From positions 1 through 64,000 of the forward strand of contig JOHN01000019.1 of assembly GCA_000719695.1 (NCBI GenBank): DNA of 64,000 nt, written 5' to 3'. This DNA comes from Streptomyces sp. NRRL F-6131 (GTDB taxonomy: Bacteria > Actinomycetota > Actinomycetes > Streptomycetales > Streptomycetaceae). The position numbers and the translations under genes are program-made. Under the pieces are notes generated by a model, which was given only the letters and a program-made list of their open reading frames with translations, had not been told where the DNA came from and made no database searches. Of the stretch, positions 8,149-17,021 are shown one piece after another; the first letter of the stretch is position 1; every line of letters starts with the position of its first letter.

Positions 8149-9231
8149 ATGGGTTCGGTTCGCGTAGCCATCGTGGGTGTGGGCAACTGCGCCACGTCGC
8201 TGGTGCAGGGTGTCGAGTACTACAAGGACGCCGACCCGGCCGGCAAGGTCCCCGGGCTGATGCACGTCCAGTTCGGTGACTACCACGTCCGTGACGTGGA
8301 GTTCGTCGCCGCCTTCGACGTCGACGCCAAGAAGGTCGGCCAGGACCTCGCGCACGCCATCACGGCGTCCGAGAACAACACCATCAAGATCTGCGACGTG
8401 CCGCCGACCGGCGTCACCGTCCAGCGCGGCCACACCCTCGACGGTCTGGGCAAGTACTACCGCGAGACCATCGAGGAGTCCGACGAGACCCCGGTCGACG
8501 TCGTCCAGGCCCTGAAGGACGCCCAGGTCGACGTCCTGGTCTGCTACCTGCCGGTGGGCTCCGAGGCCGCCGCCAAGTTCTACGCCCAGTGCGCCATCGA
8601 CGCCAAGGTCGCCTTCGTGAACGCCCTCCCGGTGTTCATCGCCGGCACCAAGGAGTGGGCGGACAAGTTCACCGAGGCCGGCGTGCCGATCGTCGGTGAC
8701 GACATCAAGTCCCAGGTCGGCGCCACCATCACGCACCGCGTGATGGCCAAGCTGTTCGAGGACCGCGGTGTCGTCCTCGAGCGCACCATGCAGCTGAACG
8801 TCGGCGGCAACATGGACTTCAAGAACATGCTCGAGCGCGAGCGCCTGGAGTCCAAGAAGATCTCCAAGACCCAGGCCGTCACCTCGCAGATCCGCGACCG
8901 CGAGCTGGGCGCCAACAACGTCCACATCGGTCCGTCGGACTACGTGGCCTGGCTGGACGACCGCAAGTGGGCGTACGTCCGCCTCGAGGGCCGCGCGTTC
9001 GGCGACGTCCCGCTGAACCTCGAGTACAAGCTCGAGGTCTGGGACTCCCCGAACTCCGCCGGTGTCATCATCGACGCCGTGCGCGCCGCGAAGATCGCCA
9101 AGGACCGCGGCATCGGTGGCCCGATCCTCTCCGCGTCCTCGTACTTCATGAAGTCCCCGCCGGTCCAGTACTTCGACGACGAGGCCCGCGAGAACGTCGA
9201 GAAGTTCATCAAGGGCGAGGTCGAGCGCTGA
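8149..9231 (+). CDS. ino1: inositol-3-phosphate synthase
   Basis: 360 aa, the usual size for the bacterial/archaeal form. Converts glucose-6-phosphate to 1D-myo-inositol-3-phosphate with bound NAD; actinomycetes use this for phosphatidylinositol and mycothiol. The Rossmann start [18 protein letters not shown] (NAD-binding GxGNxxxxL) is at residues 3-20, followed by the family motifs [25 protein letters not shown] (about 184-197) and [15 protein letters not shown] 8149 has GGGAG about 10 nt upstream. The gene ends at a strong hairpin. Mycothiol is the actinomycete thiol buffer, which connects this gene loosely with the thioredoxin genes further right. Confidence 0.95.
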   Translation: MGSVRVAIVGVGNCATSLVQGVEYYKDADPAGKVPGLMHVQFGDYHVRDVEFVAAFDVDAKKVGQDLAHAITASENNTIKICDVPPTGVTVQRGHTLDGLGKYYRETIEESDETPVDVVQALKDAQVDVLVCYLPVGSEAAAKFYAQCAIDAKVAFVNALPVFIAGTKEWADKFTEAGVPIVGDDIKSQVGATITHRVMAKLFEDRGVVLERTMQLNVGGNMDFKNMLERERLESKKISKTQAVTSQIRDRELGANNVHIGPSDYVAWLDDRKWAYVRLEGRAFGDVPLNLEYKLEVWDSPNSAGVIIDAVRAAKIAKDRGIGGPILSASSYFMKSPPVQYFDDEARENVEKFIKGEVER

Positions 9232-9265
9232 GCTCGCCCCACCCCGTGCTGAGCCCCTGAGCACC

Positions 9266-9300
9266 GAACGGGTCCACGGTCGTCGACCGTGGACCCGTTC
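9266..9300 (+). terminator. rho-independent terminator after ino1
   Basis: A perfect 15-bp stem (9266-9280 with 9286-9300) and 5-nt loop CGTCG, followed by ACCTTTT. It lies 35 bp past the ino1 stop and argues against the earliest in-frame start (9289) for the next gene. Confidence 0.85.
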
Positions 9301-9316
9301 ACCTTTTCCCGGCGAA

Positions 9317-9332
9317 TGTTTCACGTGAAACA
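9317..9332. other. parS site 1
   Basis: TGTTTCACGTGAAACA, the exact 16-bp actinobacterial parS palindrome bound by ParB. It sits between the ino1 terminator and the MFS start, about 25 kb left of oriC, and is the outermost parS seen in the window. Confidence 0.9.
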
Positions 9333-9360
9333 CCGACCGGTTCCATGGCACCCTGGGCGG

Positions 9361-10698
9361 GTGGCGATCACCGAGAACGGCAGTACCCACCGGGCCGCGC
9401 ACCGCGCCACGCTCCTCGGCCTGCTCCGCGGCCGTGACTTCCGCCGGCTGCTGACGGCCCGGGTGCTCTCCCAGCTCTCCGACGGCGTCTTCCAGGTCTC
9501 GCTGGCCGCCTACGTCGTCTTCTCCCCCGAGAAGCAGTCCTCGCCCGCCGACATCGCCTCGGTGCTGGCCGTGATGCTGCTGCCCTTCTCGGTGATCGGC
9601 CCCTTCGCCGGCGTCCTGCTGGACCGCTGGCGCCGCCGCCAGGTGCTCTACCTGGGCAACCTGGCCCGCTTCGGGCTCGGTCTGGTCACCGGCGGACTGC
9701 TCCTGGTCCAGGCGCCGACCTGGCTCTTCTTCGCCTCGGCGCTGCTGGTCACCGCGCTCAACCGGTTCATCCTGGCCGGGCTGTCGGCCGCCCTGCCCCG
9801 GGTGGTGCGGCCCGAGCAACTGGTGACCGCCAACGCGCTCTCCCCCACCCTGGGCACCGTCGCGGCGGCCTGCGGCGGCGGGCTGGGCTTCCTGCTGCAC
9901 CAGGTGCTGGCCCCCGGGCCCGGGGCCGACGCGGCCCTGGTGACCCTCGCCGCGCTGCTCTACCTCTCCGCCGCGCTGGCCGCGCTGCGGATGGACAAGG
10001 ACCTGCTCGGACCGGGGCAGCACGCGGGCCGCCCGGCGCTCGGCCAGGCACTGGCCCAGGCCGCCCGCGAACTGCGGGCCGCCGTCACCCACCTGGTGCG
10101 GGACCGCCGGCCGGCGGCGCACGCGCTGGCCGCGGTGACCGCCGCCCGGTTCTGCTACGGCGTGCTGATCGTCGTCGTGGTGATGCTCGCCCGGTACACC
10201 TTCAACGACCCGGCGGACAGCGCGGCCGGTCTGGCCACCCTGGGACAGGCGGTCGGCCTCTCGGCCGCCGGGTTCTTCGTCGCGGCCGTGATCAGCCCCT
10301 GGTGCAGCCGCCGGCTCGGACTGGCCGGCTGGATGACGCTCTGTCTGGCCGCCCCGGTGGTCTTCGTGCCCGCGCTCGGCCTCGGCTTCAGCCTGGTGCC
10401 CTGCCTGATCGCGGCGCTGCTGCTCGGCGTGGTCACCCAGGGCACCAAGATCTGCGCCGACACCGTGGTGCAGGAATCGGTGGAGGACGACTTCCGCGGC
10501 CGGATCTTCGCCATCTACGACGTGCTCTTCAACGTCGCCTTCGTGGCCGCCGCCCTGGTGACCGCCCTGGTGCTACCGCTCTCCGGTCGTTCGTCCACGG
10601 TCGTCGTGGGGGTCTCCCTGGTGTACGCGGTGTCGGCCGCGCTCTACCTGCGGGCGGCCCGCCGGACCGGACCGCTCCCCGGTGATCCGGCCCGCTGA
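9361..10698 (+). CDS. MFS transporter
   Basis: About 445 aa, with some twelve hydrophobic segments and the cytoplasmic loop LLDRWRRRQVLYLGNLARFG, which resembles the MFS motif between helices 2 and 3 (D-R-x-x-R-R). The conserved Q-x-x-D-x-x-F pattern (LSQLSDGVFQVSLAAY) puts it near enterobactin-exporter/DHA3-like MFS proteins. GTG 9361 is preferred: the earlier ATG 9289 would place the start inside the ino1 terminator and translate the parS site. No clear ribosome binding site is visible. The substrate cannot be read from the sequence. Confidence 0.8.
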   Translation: MAITENGSTHRAAHRATLLGLLRGRDFRRLLTARVLSQLSDGVFQVSLAAYVVFSPEKQSSPADIASVLAVMLLPFSVIGPFAGVLLDRWRRRQVLYLGNLARFGLGLVTGGLLLVQAPTWLFFASALLVTALNRFILAGLSAALPRVVRPEQLVTANALSPTLGTVAAACGGGLGFLLHQVLAPGPGADAALVTLAALLYLSAALAALRMDKDLLGPGQHAGRPALGQALAQAARELRAAVTHLVRDRRPAAHALAAVTAARFCYGVLIVVVVMLARYTFNDPADSAAGLATLGQAVGLSAAGFFVAAVISPWCSRRLGLAGWMTLCLAAPVVFVPALGLGFSLVPCLIAALLLGVVTQGTKICADTVVQESVEDDFRGRIFAIYDVLFNVAFVAAALVTALVLPLSGRSSTVVVGVSLVYAVSAALYLRAARRTGPLPGDPAR

Positions 10699-10807
10699 CC
10701 ACGCCCTCCCGCCCCCGCGGCCCCTGCACCCCGGGCCCGTCGTGGCGAGTCGCTAAGGTACGTCAGATCTGTCGGAGCCACAGCACGCTGTCTCGGGGGA
10801 CAATCTG

Positions 10808-11458
10808 ATGAGCACACCACCCAGTCCTTACGGACCGCCTCCGGGCTACGGCCCCGCGCCGGTCCCGCCGCCCTACGGCGCCCCGGCGCCGCCGCCCTAC
10901 GGCGCGCCCCAACCGGCGCCCGCGGGCTGGGGCGCACCGCCGCCGCCCGGGTACGGCTACCCGGCCGGACCCGCGCCGCAGGCCGCGCCGCCCTACCCGC
11001 AGGCCGCCCACCCGCCGGGTCCGTACCCGCCCGCGCCCGGCCCCCAGGGCCCCTACGGCCAGGCCTCGCCGCACGGCTACCCGCCGGTCGCGGCGCCGCC
11101 CGGACCGCCCGCGAAGGGCCGCGGCAAGGCCCGGCTGAAGGCGGTCGGCCTGGTCCTGGGTGTGATCGCCCTGATCATCGGCTACTTCGTCACCGGCCCC
11201 AGCGTCAGCAGCGCCAAGGCCGGCGACTGCGTGAAGGCCGCCGGTTCGCGCGACGTCTCGGTGGTCAAGTGCACCGACAGCAAGGCGAACTACAAGGTGC
11301 TGGCCAAGTTCGAGTCCACCACCGACACCACCAGGTGCCGCGAGACAGCGGGCACCACCAGCACCGTCTCGGGCAAGAGCGGCCGCCGCTGGAACAAGAA
11401 GCGGTACGTGCTCTGCCTCGGCCCGCTCACCGGCACCCCGCCGGCCAAGAAGTCCTGA
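10808..11458 (+). CDS. LppU/SCO3897-family membrane protein
   Basis: 216 aa. Residues 1-100 are Pro/Gly/Tyr/Ala-rich with recurring PPPYG and GYP units (disordered, cytoplasmic by position). A single transmembrane helix follows (about 113-134, AVGLVLGVIALIIGYFVTG), then a small outer domain with AKAGDCVKAAG, VVKCTDSKANYKVLAKF and YVLCLGP, whose four cysteines could form two disulfides. This matches the LppU/SCO3897 family as I know it. No function is established. The neighbouring downstream gene is a paralogue with the same outer domain. ATG 10808 has CGGGGGA 9 nt upstream. Confidence 0.75.
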   Translation: MSTPPSPYGPPPGYGPAPVPPPYGAPAPPPYGAPQPAPAGWGAPPPPGYGYPAGPAPQAAPPYPQAAHPPGPYPPAPGPQGPYGQASPHGYPPVAAPPGPPAKGRGKARLKAVGLVLGVIALIIGYFVTGPSVSSAKAGDCVKAAGSRDVSVVKCTDSKANYKVLAKFESTTDTTRCRETAGTTSTVSGKSGRRWNKKRYVLCLGPLTGTPPAKKS

Positions 11459-11493
11459 CCGTCCGCCACCCGAACTTCCCCCGGGGGATCCCC

Positions 11494-12546
11494 TTGTCCG
11501 TTCCGCCCCAGATGCCGTACGGCTCGACGCCGCCCGCCGGCGGTGGCAACCCGTACGCCACCGGCAACCCGTACGCCGGTGCCCCGGCCCCGCAGCCGGC
11601 GGGCGCCCCGGCCGGCTACGGCTACCCGGCCGCCCCGCCGCAGGCCGCGCCCGGGTACGGCGTGCCCGCCCAGGCGCCGCCCGGCGGCTACGCCTACCCG
11701 CCGCAGGCCGGCGGCTACCCGGCGCAGGCCGGCTACGCCCCGCACGGCGGCCCGGTCTGCCGGTTCTGCGGCGGCTTCCCGGCCGTCGAGACCACGGTCC
11801 GCGGCCACCAGGGCATCATCATCATCATGCGGTTCCTGAAGCAGCCGGGACCGTTCTGCCGCACCTGCGGCACCGCGATGGTGCGCGACATGTCCGCCCG
11901 CACCCTGGTGCAGGGCTGGTGGAGCTACCTCTCCGGCATCTTCACCGTGGTCACCCTGCTGCGGAACCTCGCCGCCCACAACAAGATCAAGGACCTGCCG
12001 CCGCCGGCCCCCGGCACCCACGGGCCTCAGCTCGACCCGGGCGTGCCGCTCACCAAGCGGCCGCACATCTTCATGCTGCTGCTGCCGGTGCTCGGGATCG
12101 GCTCGTCCGTCGTCCTGATCGCGACCGGCGCGCTCTTCGCGTCCACGCACGACACCGCCTACCGGCCGCCGCTGGTGCTGCCCCCGGCGAGCACGGTGAC
12201 CGTCCCCACGCCGACCTTCCCGTCCGTCTCGGTACCGCCGGTGCCGGTCCCGACGATCACCATGCCGACGCCGTCCGCCACCAAGGTGGCCAGCGACATC
12301 GACACCGCCAAGGCCGGCGACTGCCTGCGCAACGAGAACGGCACCACGGCCACCCACGACGCCAGCCCGCGGATCACCATGCTCCCGTGCAGCGACCCGA
12401 AGGCCCAGTACAAGGTCATCAAGAAGGTCTACGGGACCAGCGACAACGACAAGGCCTGTGAGAACGTCACCGACGCCGAGAGCACCTACACCCGCGAGGC
12501 CAGCAGCCAGGCGCTCAGCTTCGTCCTCTGCCTGAAGAAGCTCTGA
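11494..12546 (+). CDS. LppU/SCO3897-family protein with zinc-ribbon and membrane segments
   Basis: About 350 aa. A Pro/Tyr/Gly-rich N-terminus is followed by a CRFCGGFPA...CRTCG pair of CxxC motifs (probable zinc ribbon, about residues 88-130), a hydrophobic segment (WWSYLSGIFTVVTLLRNL), a second helix (about 190-215), a Pro/Val/Thr-rich linker and a C-terminal domain AKAGDCLRNENG...MLPCSDPKAQYKVIKKVYG that parallels the upstream gene. The start is uncertain: TTG 11494 has GGGGGA about 6 nt before it, while ATG 11512 has no visible ribosome binding site. Only 35 bp separate it from the upstream paralogue, so they are probably cotranscribed. Role unknown. Confidence 0.65.
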   Translation: MSVPPQMPYGSTPPAGGGNPYATGNPYAGAPAPQPAGAPAGYGYPAAPPQAAPGYGVPAQAPPGGYAYPPQAGGYPAQAGYAPHGGPVCRFCGGFPAVETTVRGHQGIIIIMRFLKQPGPFCRTCGTAMVRDMSARTLVQGWWSYLSGIFTVVTLLRNLAAHNKIKDLPPPAPGTHGPQLDPGVPLTKRPHIFMLLLPVLGIGSSVVLIATGALFASTHDTAYRPPLVLPPASTVTVPTPTFPSVSVPPVPVPTITMPTPSATKVASDIDTAKAGDCLRNENGTTATHDASPRITMLPCSDPKAQYKVIKKVYGTSDNDKACENVTDAESTYTREASSQALSFVLCLKKL

Positions 12547-12579
12547 CCGCACGGAGCGGCCCCCGGGCCGACCGACGGA

Positions 12580-12616
12580 CGAGGGGTGGCCCCGGGAGAC
12601 CCGGGACCACCCCTCG
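12580..12616. terminator. bidirectional terminator between the LppU-like gene and cca
   Basis: CGAGGGGTGG plus CCCGGG pairs with CCCGGG plus CCACCCCTCG around an AGA loop, with one bulged base on each arm. It lies in the 96-bp gap between convergent genes. Confidence 0.75.
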
Positions 12617-12642
12617 CGCCGTACCGCGTCCTGCCGGGCGCC

Positions 12643-14157
12643 CTACGGCTGAGCACCCTCCTGCTGGGCGTCCCACCAGGTGCGCAGCGCGGCCACCGCC
12701 GCGTCGTGCTCCATCGGGCCGTGCTCCAGCCGCAGCTCCAGCATGTGCTTGTACGCCTTGCCCACCGCCGGGCCGGGCCTGAGGCCGAGCAGCTCCATGA
12801 TCTGGTTGCCGTCCAGCGCGGGGCGGACGGCGTCCAGCTCCTCCTGCGCCCTGAGCTCGTCGATCCGGGTCTCCAGACCGTCGTAGGTGCGGGAGAGCGC
12901 GGCCGCCTTCTTCTTGTTCCGGGTGGTGCAGTCCGAGCGGGTCAGCTTGTGCAGCCGCTCCAGCAGCGGGCCGGCGTCGGTCACGTAGCGGCGCACCGCC
13001 GAGTCGGTCCACTCGCCGCCGCCGTAGCCGTGGAAGCGCAGGTGCAGCTCGACCAGCCGCGAGACGTCCTCGGTGAGCTCCTTGGAGTACTTCAGGTCGC
13101 GCATCCGCTTGCGGGTCATCTTGGCGCCGACCACCTCGTGGTGGTGGAAGGAGACCCGGCCGTCCGACTCGAAGCGGCGGGTGCGCGGCTTGCCGATGTC
13201 GTGCAGCACCGCGGCCAGCCGCAGGGTGAGGTCGGGGCCGTCCTGCTCCAGGTCGATGGCCTGCTCCAGGACGGTCAGCGAGTGCTCGTAGACGTCCTTG
13301 TGGCGGTGGTGCTCGTCGCGCTCCAGGCGCAGCGCCGGCAGCTCCGGCAGCACGTGGTCGGCCAGTCCGGTGTCGACCAGCAGCCGCAGGCCCTTGACCG
13401 GGTGCCGGGCCAGCAGCAGCTTGTTCAGCTCGGCCTGGACCCGCTCGGCGGAGACGATGGTGATCCGCTCGGCCATCGCGGTCATCGCCGCGATCACCTC
13501 GGGGGCCGGCTCGAAGTCGAGCTGGGCGGCGAACCGGGCGGCCCGCATCATCCGCAGCGGGTCGTCGGAGAAGGACTCCTCCGGGGTGGCGGGGGTGCGC
13601 AGCACCCGGGCCTCCAGGTCCTCCAGACCGTGGTGCGGGTCGACGAAGCCCCGGCCGGGCAGGTCGACGGCCATCGCGTTGACCGTGAAGTCGCGGCGGA
13701 CCAGGTCCTCCTCGATGGTGTCGCCGTAGGTGACCTCGGGCTTGCGGGAGGTGCGGTCGTACGCCTCGGAGCGGTAGGTGGTGATCTCGATCAGGAAGGA
13801 GCCCTGCGGGGTGTCCTTGCGCGCGCCGACGGTGCCGAAGGCGATGCCGACGTCCCAGACCGCGTCGGCCCAGCCCTTGACCAGCTTCAGCACCTGCTGC
13901 GGCCGGGCGTCCGTGGTGAAGTCCAGGTCGTTGCCGAGCCGGCCCAGCAGGGCGTCCCGGACCGAGCCGCCGACCAGTGCGAGCCGGTGACCGGCCGCCT
14001 GGAAACGGCGGGCGATCTCGTCGGCGACCGGGGAGACCCGCAGCAGTTCCTGCAGACCCATGGTCTGCGCCTCGCTCAGGCCGGGGACGACCTGGGCGGC
14101 GGAACTGGGATGATGGGAACCGGTCGGGTGGGCGGTGGGCTCATTGGCAGTGGACAC
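12643..14157 (-). CDS. cca: CCA tRNA nucleotidyltransferase
   Basis: 504 aa. Adds or repairs the 3' CCA of tRNAs; the tRNA-Ala gene in this window lacks an encoded CCA, so the activity is needed. The class II nucleotidyltransferase head shows LVGGSVRDALLGRLGNDLDF (metal-binding DxD near residue 75), then RRDFTVNAMAV and the RMMRAARFAAQLDF motif. The C-terminal part holds an HD domain with LHDIGKPRTR and FHHHEVVGA, as in actinobacterial CCA/poly(A)-polymerase-like enzymes. GTG 14157 is the likely start; a later ATG near the conserved region (about residue 33) is possible because no strong ribosome binding site is visible. It is divergent from the DUF6049 gene. Confidence 0.92.
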   Translation of the reverse strand: MSTANEPTAHPTGSHHPSSAAQVVPGLSEAQTMGLQELLRVSPVADEIARRFQAAGHRLALVGGSVRDALLGRLGNDLDFTTDARPQQVLKLVKGWADAVWDVGIAFGTVGARKDTPQGSFLIEITTYRSEAYDRTSRKPEVTYGDTIEEDLVRRDFTVNAMAVDLPGRGFVDPHHGLEDLEARVLRTPATPEESFSDDPLRMMRAARFAAQLDFEPAPEVIAAMTAMAERITIVSAERVQAELNKLLLARHPVKGLRLLVDTGLADHVLPELPALRLERDEHHRHKDVYEHSLTVLEQAIDLEQDGPDLTLRLAAVLHDIGKPRTRRFESDGRVSFHHHEVVGAKMTRKRMRDLKYSKELTEDVSRLVELHLRFHGYGGGEWTDSAVRRYVTDAGPLLERLHKLTRSDCTTRNKKKAAALSRTYDGLETRIDELRAQEELDAVRPALDGNQIMELLGLRPGPAVGKAYKHMLELRLEHGPMEHDAAVAALRTWWDAQQEGAQP

Positions 14158-14456
14158 GGCTCACAAGGGTACGTGGCCCGGCGGCCCGGCCGCCCGCGCG
14201 TTTCCACCGGCTCACTCCCCGGCCCGCAACACCGCACCCCTCGCCACATCGTTACCATGCCGGTGGAACGAGTCCGGCGCACCGAGCGCGGGCCGCGGCG
14301 CCGTGCGCCGTCACGGCCGCCCGGGCACCGGACGACCCCATGGTCTTCACGGCTGGTCCTCGCGGCGTCCCCCACGGCCGACGGAACATCCGCAGCAGCA
14401 GGCAGCAGCAGCGATCGAGAACGGCGAGGGCGAACCCGTGAGCGAGGGCGAACCGC
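14158..14456. promoter_or_regulatory. divergent intergenic region between cca and the DUF6049 gene
   Basis: About 300 bp without a supported gene. It must contain the promoters of the two divergent genes. GTTACCAT near 14251 resembles a -10 element for the rightward genes, but I see no convincing -35. Short overlapping reading frames here are GC-driven. Confidence 0.4.
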
Positions 14457-16964
14457 GTGAGTGAGCCGGCACGGCACCCGGGCCCGGAGGCGGACGGACG
14501 CCCGGGGCGGGTCCTGGGACGAACCGTCCGACGGCTGACCGGCGCGCTCGGCGCCGCGCTGGTGCTCGCCGCGGCGCTGCCGGGCGTCACCGCCGGTGCC
14601 GCCCCCGCGGGCGGGCCGCGACCGGTCACCGACTCGACGGTCACCGCGGACTTCCCGGTGGCGCTGACCATCGAGTCGGTGAACAAGCCGGTCGCCGTCC
14701 AGAACGGCACCGTGACGATCACCGGGCACGTCACCAACGGCGGCAGGTCGGTCCTCAAGTCCGCGCACGCGGCGGTCCGCAAACCCTGGTCGAACAAGCC
14801 GATCACCAACCGCAGCGACCTCGGATCGGTGATGTCCAGGACGGTGCCCGTCGGCGCGGACGGCATCTCGATGGACAGCCCGCAGTACGCGCTGAACGAG
14901 CTCGCCCCCGGCCAGAGCCAGCCGTACACCCTGAGCGTGGCCGTCACCGACCTGCAGTTCTCCACCGAGGGCGTCTACGAGCTGGCGGTGGACGTCTGGG
15001 GCTCGACCGCCGACAACCCGCGCGACCGGCCGCTGGGCATCACCCGTACCTTCCTGCCCTACGACCCGACCCCGACCGAGGCGCAGCCGTCCAAGGTCAC
15101 CACCCTCTGGCCGCTGGTGCACGCCCCGGTGCTGGCCGCGCAGACCCTCTCCGAGAACGACCAGAGCACCCCGGTGCTCCGGGACGACAGCCTGGCCGCC
15201 GAGTTCGCGCCCGGTGGGCGACTGTACGCCCTGGTCGAGACGGGCGCCCCGCTGCCCGGACTGACCTGGGTGATCGACCCGGACCTGCTGGACACCGCGT
15301 TCGCGATGACCAAGCGCTACGTGGTGCAGAAGCCGGGCACCGCGGGCGCCGCGGCCAAGGAGGACAACACCGTCCCCGGCACCGGCACGGCCGCCGCCAC
15401 GGCCTGGCTGGAGAAGCTGCGGGCCGCCGTCGCCAGGCCGGGCAGCCAGGTGGTGGCGCTGCCGTACGCCGACCCCGACCTCGCCTCGATCGCGCACAAC
15501 GCGCCCGAGCTCGAGGGCATCGACACCGCCCTCGGCAAGGCGGCCACCGCCGGTCGGCTGACCGTCGAGGGCCGGCTCTCGGTGGACACCCGCGCCGACG
15601 TCGCCTGGCCGTACCAGGGCTACCTGGACCAGCGGATCGCCGGGGTCGCCCAGCGCACCGGCAACGGCCTGGTGCTGGTGAACGGCGCGAGCATGCCCGA
15701 GTCGGACGCGCTGAAGTACACCCCCTCGGCCGCCCGGCCGATCGGCAACGGGCAGACCGCGCTGGTCTCCGACCAGGTGGTCTCCGCCCTCTTCGAGGAC
15801 GACCTGACGACCCCGGAGGAGCAGAGCCGGGCCGCCCAGCGGTTCCTCGCCGAGACCTTCGTGATCTCCCGCCAGGAGCCGCAGAACCCGCGCGGCCTGC
15901 TGGTGATGCCGCCGCGCGACCTCACCGCGAACTCCGCCAAGGTCCTCGCGGGCGCCCTCCAGGCCGCCCAGGACGGCAAGTGGCTGGAGCCGGTCAAGCT
16001 GGACGCGCTCGCCCAGCTGCCGCCGGACCCGAAGGCCAACACGGCCGTTCCGACCCCCGCCGACTACCCGGGGCGGGCCCGCAACTCGGAGCTGTCCGCG
16101 CTCGAGCTGACCGACACCACCAAGATCCAGGCCGACCTGGACACGCTGATGCGGGTGCTGACCCTGCCGCAGCGGGTCCGCGGCCCGTTCAGCGCCGCCA
16201 TGGTCCGCTCGCTGTCCACCGAATGGCGCACCGAGGGTCCGGCCGGCGGCGTGTACCGGACGGGCGTGACCAAGTACCTGAAGGAGTTGACCGGCGCGGT
16301 GAAGGTGCCCCCGAAGCGGGTCATCACCTTCGCCGGCAACACCGGCGTGCTCCAGGTCAGCGTCCGCAACGACCTCACCCAGACGGTCACCAACCTCAAG
16401 CTGGTGCTGACCCCGAGCCAGCCCAACCGGCTCCGGGTCGCTCCTCCGGCGGAGGAGCTGGTGCTGCCCGCCTCGCAGAGCGTCACCCTGCGCTTCCCGG
16501 CCGAGGCGCAGAACAACGGGACGGTCGGGATGACCGCCCAGCTGTACACCACCGGGCCCGACCCGCAGCCGTACGGCGAGCCGGTGAGGTTCACCGTCGA
16601 GGTCACCTCGGTGACCAACGGCGTGCTCTACGTCTTCGGCGGCGGCCTGGTCCTGCTCCTGCTCGCGGCGCTGCGGTTCGTCCGCCAGCGCAAGCGCCGG
16701 GTGGCGCACGGCGACGAGGGCGACGCGCCGCTCGCTCCGCGGGACGGCGGGACCGGCCCGGACGACGCCGACGGGTCGGCGGGCTCCGACAGCTCCGACA
16801 GCTCCGAGGGGTCCGGAGGGTCCGAGGGGTCCGGCGGCACCGGGGACGCGGACGGCCGGACCGGCAAGGAACGGCCGGAACGCGGTGGAGCAGCACGGAC
16901 ACCGCGCGACAGCAGCGCGGATGGCCGGGATCGGGCCACCAGTGATGAGAAGGTTGGTCCTTGA
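14457..16964 (+). CDS. DUF6049 secreted/membrane protein upstream of murJ
   Basis: 835 aa. N-terminal twin-basic stretch and hydrophobic signal segment (about 24-45, ending near ALPGVTAGAAPA), a long extracytoplasmic region, one C-terminal transmembrane helix (about 722-740, LYVFGGGLVLLLLAALRFV) with a basic stop-transfer (RQRKRR), and an acidic Ser/Gly/Asp-rich cytoplasmic tail containing repeated SDSSDSSEGSGGSEG units. The length and its place directly before murJ fit the DUF6049 family; the mycobacterial gene before mviN encodes a similar large membrane protein. The 57-bp gap to murJ suggests one operon. An envelope-assembly role with MurJ is an inference from conserved neighbourhood only. 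Confidence 0.75.
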   Translation: MSEPARHPGPEADGRPGRVLGRTVRRLTGALGAALVLAAALPGVTAGAAPAGGPRPVTDSTVTADFPVALTIESVNKPVAVQNGTVTITGHVTNGGRSVLKSAHAAVRKPWSNKPITNRSDLGSVMSRTVPVGADGISMDSPQYALNELAPGQSQPYTLSVAVTDLQFSTEGVYELAVDVWGSTADNPRDRPLGITRTFLPYDPTPTEAQPSKVTTLWPLVHAPVLAAQTLSENDQSTPVLRDDSLAAEFAPGGRLYALVETGAPLPGLTWVIDPDLLDTAFAMTKRYVVQKPGTAGAAAKEDNTVPGTGTAAATAWLEKLRAAVARPGSQVVALPYADPDLASIAHNAPELEGIDTALGKAATAGRLTVEGRLSVDTRADVAWPYQGYLDQRIAGVAQRTGNGLVLVNGASMPESDALKYTPSAARPIGNGQTALVSDQVVSALFEDDLTTPEEQSRAAQRFLAETFVISRQEPQNPRGLLVMPPRDLTANSAKVLAGALQAAQDGKWLEPVKLDALAQLPPDPKANTAVPTPADYPGRARNSELSALELTDTTKIQADLDTLMRVLTLPQRVRGPFSAAMVRSLSTEWRTEGPAGGVYRTGVTKYLKELTGAVKVPPKRVITFAGNTGVLQVSVRNDLTQTVTNLKLVLTPSQPNRLRVAPPAEELVLPASQSVTLRFPAEAQNNGTVGMTAQLYTTGPDPQPYGEPVRFTVEVTSVTNGVLYVFGGGLVLLLLAALRFVRQRKRRVAHGDEGDAPLAPRDGGTGPDDADGSAGSDSSDSSEGSGGSEGSGGTGDADGRTGKERPERGGAARTPRDSSADGRDRATSDEKVGP

Positions 16965-17021
16965 CACCGCCGATACCGCCCGACTCCGGAGCGGCCTCCC
17001 CCACGACAGCGAAGAGGTGAC

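Noticed and set aside
9289..9360. N-terminal extension of the MFS gene
   Set aside because: This would begin inside the ino1 terminator and translate the parS site; GTG 9361 is more plausible.
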